From SCN-70-22 sp046327755 (lineage in GTDB: Bacteria; Gemmatimonadota; Gemmatimonadetes; Gemmatimonadales; Gemmatimonadaceae), in assembly GCA_046327755.1 (NCBI GenBank), contig JAXLXW010000003.1, positions 1-64,000 on the forward strand: a DNA stretch of 64,000 nucleotides. The letters are read 5' to 3'. The first letter of the stretch is position 1. Every line of letters begins with the position of its first letter. Below the pieces are notes generated by a model, which searched no databases, was not told where the DNA came from, and saw nothing but the letters and a program-made list of their open reading frames with translations. Both the position numbers and the translations under genes were made by a program. Shown here in pieces: positions 61,160 through 64,000 of the stretch.

Positions 61160-62131
61160 ATGACCCCGTCCAGCCCCATGCCGAGCGACGACGCCGAGCG
61201 CCTGGCTGCCTTCGAGAAGCGGATCGCCGAGGGTGGCGTGATCGAGCCTAAGGATTGGATGCCGCCGCGCTACCGGCAGCAGCTCATCCGCATGATGTCG
61301 CAACACGCGCATTCCGAGGTGGTCGGGATGCTCCCCGAGGGCAACTGGATCACCCGTGCGCCCACGCTGCGTCGCAAGATGACGCTGATCGCCAAGGTGC
61401 AGGACGAGGGCGGGCACGGGCTCTACATCTACTGCGGCGCCGAGACATTGGGCGTGGACCGCTCGGAGCTCATCGAGCAGCTGCATAACGGGACGGCGAA
61501 GTACTCGTCGATCTTCAACTATCCCACGCTCACCTGGGCCGACATCGGGATCATCGGCTGGCTGGTGGATGGTGCGGCGATCGTGAACCAGACGATGCTG
61601 GCCAAGGCGTCGTACGGGCCGTACTCGCGCGCGATGATCCGCATCTGCAAGGAAGAGAACTTCCACAAGCGCCAGGGCTACGAGATCTGCGCCACGCTCG
61701 CGGCGGGGACGCCGGAACAGAAGGCGATGGTGCAGGACGCGCTCAACCGCTGGTGGTGGCAGGCGCTGATGATGTTCGGCCCGAGCGACAAGGATTCGCC
61801 GAACTCGGCGGAGCTGATGAAGTGGGGGGTCAAGCGGAAGTCCAACGACGACCTGCGCCAGCGCTTCGTGAACCTCACGGTCCCGCAGGCGCAGGCGATC
61901 GGCCTCACCTTCCCCGATCCCGACATGCGCTACGACGAGGCGACGGGCGACTGGCACTTCGGCGAGATCGACTGGGCCGAGTTCAAGGCGGTGGTGCAGG
62001 GGAACGGGCCGTGCAACCGCGAGCGCCTCGAGGCGCGCCGCAAGGCTCACGACGAGGGGGCGTGGGTGCGCGAAGCGGCCGAGGCGTACGCGGCGAAGCA
62101 GCGCGCCGCGCGCCGTGCGGTGGCGGCCTGA
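61160..62131 (+). CDS. paaA: 1,2-Phenylacetyl-CoA epoxidase catalytic subunit A
   Basis: 323 residues with the ferritin-like di-iron fold of PaaA: MMSQHAHSEVVGMLPEGNWI, AKVQDEGGHGLYIYCGAETLG, ICKEENFHKRQGYEI and NRWWWQALMMFGPSD. Glu and His ligands are in DEGGHG and EENFH. With PaaBC it epoxidises the ring of phenylacetyl-CoA using O2 and electrons from PaaE. ATG 61160 follows GGAG; the open frame to 61112 is not PaaA-like. Confidence 0.95.
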   Translation: MTPSSPMPSDDAERLAAFEKRIAEGGVIEPKDWMPPRYRQQLIRMMSQHAHSEVVGMLPEGNWITRAPTLRRKMTLIAKVQDEGGHGLYIYCGAETLGVDRSELIEQLHNGTAKYSSIFNYPTLTWADIGIIGWLVDGAAIVNQTMLAKASYGPYSRAMIRICKEENFHKRQGYEICATLAAGTPEQKAMVQDALNRWWWQALMMFGPSDKDSPNSAELMKWGVKRKSNDDLRQRFVNLTVPQAQAIGLTFPDPDMRYDEATGDWHFGEIDWAEFKAVVQGNGPCNRERLEARRKAHDEGAWVREAAEAYAAKQRAARRAVAA

Positions 62132-62228
62132 CGCACCGCCGGCCACGCGGCACCGCAGCGTCCGAACGATCGGCACGACCTAACGATTGCATTCCGAACG
62201 GCAAACGACTGGCACGAGGACGAGCACG

Positions 62229-62549
62229 ATGACGAGCCCGAACATCGCCACGGCCCCCAAGGGGGGCGAGACGCAGTGGCCGCTGTGGGAGGTCTTCACG
62301 CAGGAAGAGGCGGGAGCGCCGCACCAGCACGCGGGGAGCGTGCACGCGGCGGACGCCGAGCTGGCGCTGCAGAATGCGCGCGATGTGTACGCGCGGCGCA
62401 ACGAGGCGATCTCCATCTGGGTGGTGCCCAGCGTGACGATCGTCGCCTCGACGCCGGAGGACGTCGGGCCGTTCTTCGACCCGGCGAACGACAAGGCATA
62501 CCGGCACCCGCAGTTCTTCAAGACCCCGCGTGGCGTTCGCGTCTTCTGA
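62229..62549 (+). CDS. paaB: Phenylacetyl-CoA epoxidase subunit B
   Basis: 106 residues. WPLWEVFTQEEAGAPHQHAGSVHAADAELALQNARDVYARRNEAISIWVVPS is the PaaB signature (given here in family order: WEVFTQE, HAGSVHAAD, ALQNARDVYARR). PaaB supports the PaaAC complex. The start after GAGGA at 62229 fits; an upstream in-frame start at 62187 is less likely. A GACGAGA repeat follows it. Confidence 0.94.
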   Translation: MTSPNIATAPKGGETQWPLWEVFTQEEAGAPHQHAGSVHAADAELALQNARDVYARRNEAISIWVVPSVTIVASTPEDVGPFFDPANDKAYRHPQFFKTPRGVRVF

Positions 62550-62560
62550 CACGGCAGACG

Positions 62561-62590
62561 GCGAGCGGACGAGAAGACGAGACGACGAGG
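62561..62590. repeat. GACGAGA-type repeat between paaB and paaC
   Basis: GCGGACGAGAAGACGAGACG and the following ACGAGG resemble the repeat family at 49211 and 57531. No inverted partner is seen here. Confidence 0.6.
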
Positions 62591-62599
62591 AATACGGCA

Positions 62600-63364
62600 A
62601 TGGACGAACGGACTTCGCGGGACTTCTTCGAGTACCTCCTGCGGCTGGGGGATGACCGGCTGATCCTGGGGCATCGGGTCTCCGAGTGGTGCGGGCACGG
62701 GCCGATCCTCGAGGAGGACATCGCCCTCAGCAACATCGCGCTCGACCTGCTGGGGCAGGCGAACCTGTTGTTGCAGCTCGCGGGGCAGGTGGAGGGGAAG
62801 GGGCGCGACCAGGATGCGCTGGCCTACTTCCGCGAGGCGACGCAGTTCCGCAACGCGATCCTGTGCGAGACGCCCAACGGCGACTTCGGCGACACGATCG
62901 TGCGACAGTTCCTCTATTCCGTGCACGCCCTCCTCGTCCTCGACCAGCTGCAACGCTGCCAGCACGAGGCGCTGGCCGGGATCGCGGCCAAGGCGTACAA
63001 GGAATCGCGCTACCACGTGCGCCACAGCGGCGAGTGGCTCATCAAGCTCGGGGATGGCACCGAGGAGAGCCACCGCCGGGTGCAAGCGGCGCTCGACAAG
63101 GCGTGGTGTTACACGGGCGAGCTGTTCATGGGCGACGAAACGGAGCAACGTCTCGCGGCGCAGGGACTCGCCGTGGACCCGGCGTCGGTGCGCGAGGCAT
63201 GGACGGCGCAGGTCAGGGAAGTCGTCGGACTCGCGACACTCACGCTCCCTGCCGATGGCTTCATGCAGAAGGGCGGACGCGCCGGGCGGCACACCGAGCA
63301 CCTGGGGCACCTCCTGGCCGAGATGCAGATCGTCGCCCGGTCGTTCCCGGGGGCCTCGTGGTAG
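62600..63364 (+). CDS. paaC: Phenylacetyl-CoA epoxidase structural subunit C
   Basis: 254 residues, ferritin-like fold without a functional iron site in this family: EYLLRLGDDRLILGHRVSEWCGHGPILEEDIAL, NIALDLLGQANLLLQL and DFGDTIVRQFLYS. It binds PaaA. The start follows an AGGA region in the repeat. The stop overlaps the paaD start by seven bases. Confidence 0.94.
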   Translation: MDERTSRDFFEYLLRLGDDRLILGHRVSEWCGHGPILEEDIALSNIALDLLGQANLLLQLAGQVEGKGRDQDALAYFREATQFRNAILCETPNGDFGDTIVRQFLYSVHALLVLDQLQRCQHEALAGIAAKAYKESRYHVRHSGEWLIKLGDGTEESHRRVQAALDKAWCYTGELFMGDETEQRLAAQGLAVDPASVREAWTAQVREVVGLATLTLPADGFMQKGGRAGRHTEHLGHLLAEMQIVARSFPGASW

Positions 63365-63864
63365 CACCAGGCGCCAGCCTCCCCTCACGGGACGAGATGC
63401 TGGCGATGCTCGACGAGGTGAAGGACCCGGAAGTGCCGGTCCTCAGCGTCGTCGAGCTGGGGATCGTGCGCGACGTGCGACAGGAGGGGGGGGAACTGGT
63501 CATCGACATCACCCCGACCTATTCCGGGTGCCCGGCGATGCACGAGATCGCGCGCTCGGTGACCGGCGCGCTGGCCGCCCGCGGGCTCAAGGCCCGCGTG
63601 AACACCGTCTTCACGCCGGCGTGGACGACCGACTGGATGAGCGACGAGGCGCGCGAGAAGCTGCGCCGCTACGGGATCGCGCCGCCGGGGAAGGCCGACG
63701 AGTCGCCACTCATCCCGCTCATGCGGCGTGGGGCCTCGCCGGCGTGCCCGTTCTGCGGCTCGCGCGACACGACGACGCGCAGCGACTTCGGCTCGACGGC
63801 GTGCAAGTCGCTCCACAGCTGCAACGCCTGCCACCAGCCGTTCGAGCACTTCAAGGCGATCTGA
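63358..63864 (+). CDS. paaD: PaaD-type iron-sulfur assembly protein (DUF59/MIP18 fold)
   Basis: 168 residues from GTG 63358. DUF59 domain: LDEVKDPEVPVLSVVELGIVRDV and PTYSGCPAMHEI, then the PaaD C-terminal zinc ribbon CPFCGSRDTTTRSDFGSTACKS ... CNACHQPFEHFK, given in pieces. It probably matures the Fe-S cluster of the PaaE reductase. Completes the typical paaABCD order; paaE would be expected further on. Confidence 0.93.
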   Translation: MVAPGASLPSRDEMLAMLDEVKDPEVPVLSVVELGIVRDVRQEGGELVIDITPTYSGCPAMHEIARSVTGALAARGLKARVNTVFTPAWTTDWMSDEAREKLRRYGIAPPGKADESPLIPLMRRGASPACPFCGSRDTTTRSDFGSTACKSLHSCNACHQPFEHFKAI

Positions 63865-63957
63865 TCGGCAAAACGGTACGGAGCGCACGCTTTCGGTAAC
63901 GCCTGCCGCGGTGTGTCCCCGCATGATGTCGGCGACCTCCAACCGCGAGCATCGCCG

Positions 63958-64000
63958 ATGTCCGTCCCCGTCCTTGCCCTCGACGCCGAACGCGCGCTCC
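63958..64000 (+). CDS. Start of an unidentified gene (3' end outside window)
   Basis: ATG 63958 opens a frame reading MSVPVLALDAERAL, with no stop before the window ends. Too short to assign. It lies 93 bases after paaD, so may not be in the paa operon. Confidence 0.4.
   Translation, partial: MSVPVLALDAERAL

Noticed and set aside
1..64000. tRNA, rRNA or insertion sequences
   Set aside because: I saw no transposase, no terminal inverted repeats with target duplications and no tRNA-like cloverleaf; a covariance-model search would be needed to exclude small RNAs.

Overview
The window is 64 kb of dense, very GC-rich bacterial chromosome with about 48 protein genes and no tRNA, rRNA, phage, insertion sequence or CRISPR array that I can see. 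The base composition, the fused ccoN-ccoO oxidase gene, the mix of aerobic respiration, chemotaxis, many exported peptidases and aromatic catabolism, and the weak ribosome-binding sites suggest a member of the Gemmatimonadota. That assignment is inference from gene content; no marker RNA is present to confirm it.

Layout. 1-5.6 kb: the 3' part of rmuC, a convergent membrane-anchored alpha/beta hydrolase, and two exported peptidases (M24 and M19). 5.8-14.4 kb, minus strand: a complete cbb3 cytochrome oxidase operon, ccoNO-ccoQ-ccoP-ccoG-ccoH-(TauE/SafE-like)-ccoI-ccoS. 14.9-17.8 kb: a two-unit M16 protease. 18-21.1 kb: a ligase-associated DEXH helicase and the PdeM endonuclease. 21.4-30.6 kb, plus strand: a chemotaxis cluster with hybrid CheA, CheW, a soluble globin-PAS-PAS chemoreceptor, an MFS transporter, CheY, CheB and CheR. 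FliA-like promoters appear to precede cheA and cheY. 30.7-32 kb: an OmpA-type envelope protein with a 19-proline hinge. 32.3-37.1 kb, minus strand: the threonine operon thrA-thrB-thrC. 37.4-46.5 kb: exported M14 peptidase, a subtilase plus alpha/beta hydrolase pair, an M28 peptidase and an FMN-dependent hydroxyacid oxidase. 46.5-51 kb: an FKBP lipoprotein, acetoacetyl-CoA synthetase and a Ser/Thr kinase. 51-55 kb: pseudopilin, HD-GYP phosphodiesterase and a membrane protein of unknown function. 55.2-57.5 kb: homogentisate-pathway genes hpd-hmgA. 57.6-59.1 kb: an FAD oxidoreductase. 59.3-60.1 kb: a large imperfect 21-bp repeat array. 60.1-63.9 kb: an enoyl-CoA hydratase and paaABCD. The window ends in the first codons of another gene.

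Physiologically this is a motile, proteolytic aerobe. It makes a high-affinity terminal oxidase, may sense oxygen or NO with a cytosolic globin chemoreceptor, exports several peptidases, and degrades tyrosine through homogentisate and phenylacetate through ring epoxidation. AacS can activate the acetoacetate that homogentisate cleavage releases.

The most unusual signals are not genes. The octamer CGTTAGGC (or its complement) occurs about 18 times, plus near matches, and carries most of the TTA leucine codons I noticed. A roughly 0.84-kb heptad-periodic repeat array fills an intergenic region. A family of GACGAGA-type repeats occurs at several gene ends; one copy forms a perfect 34-bp hairpin and a related sequence lies in frame inside aacS.
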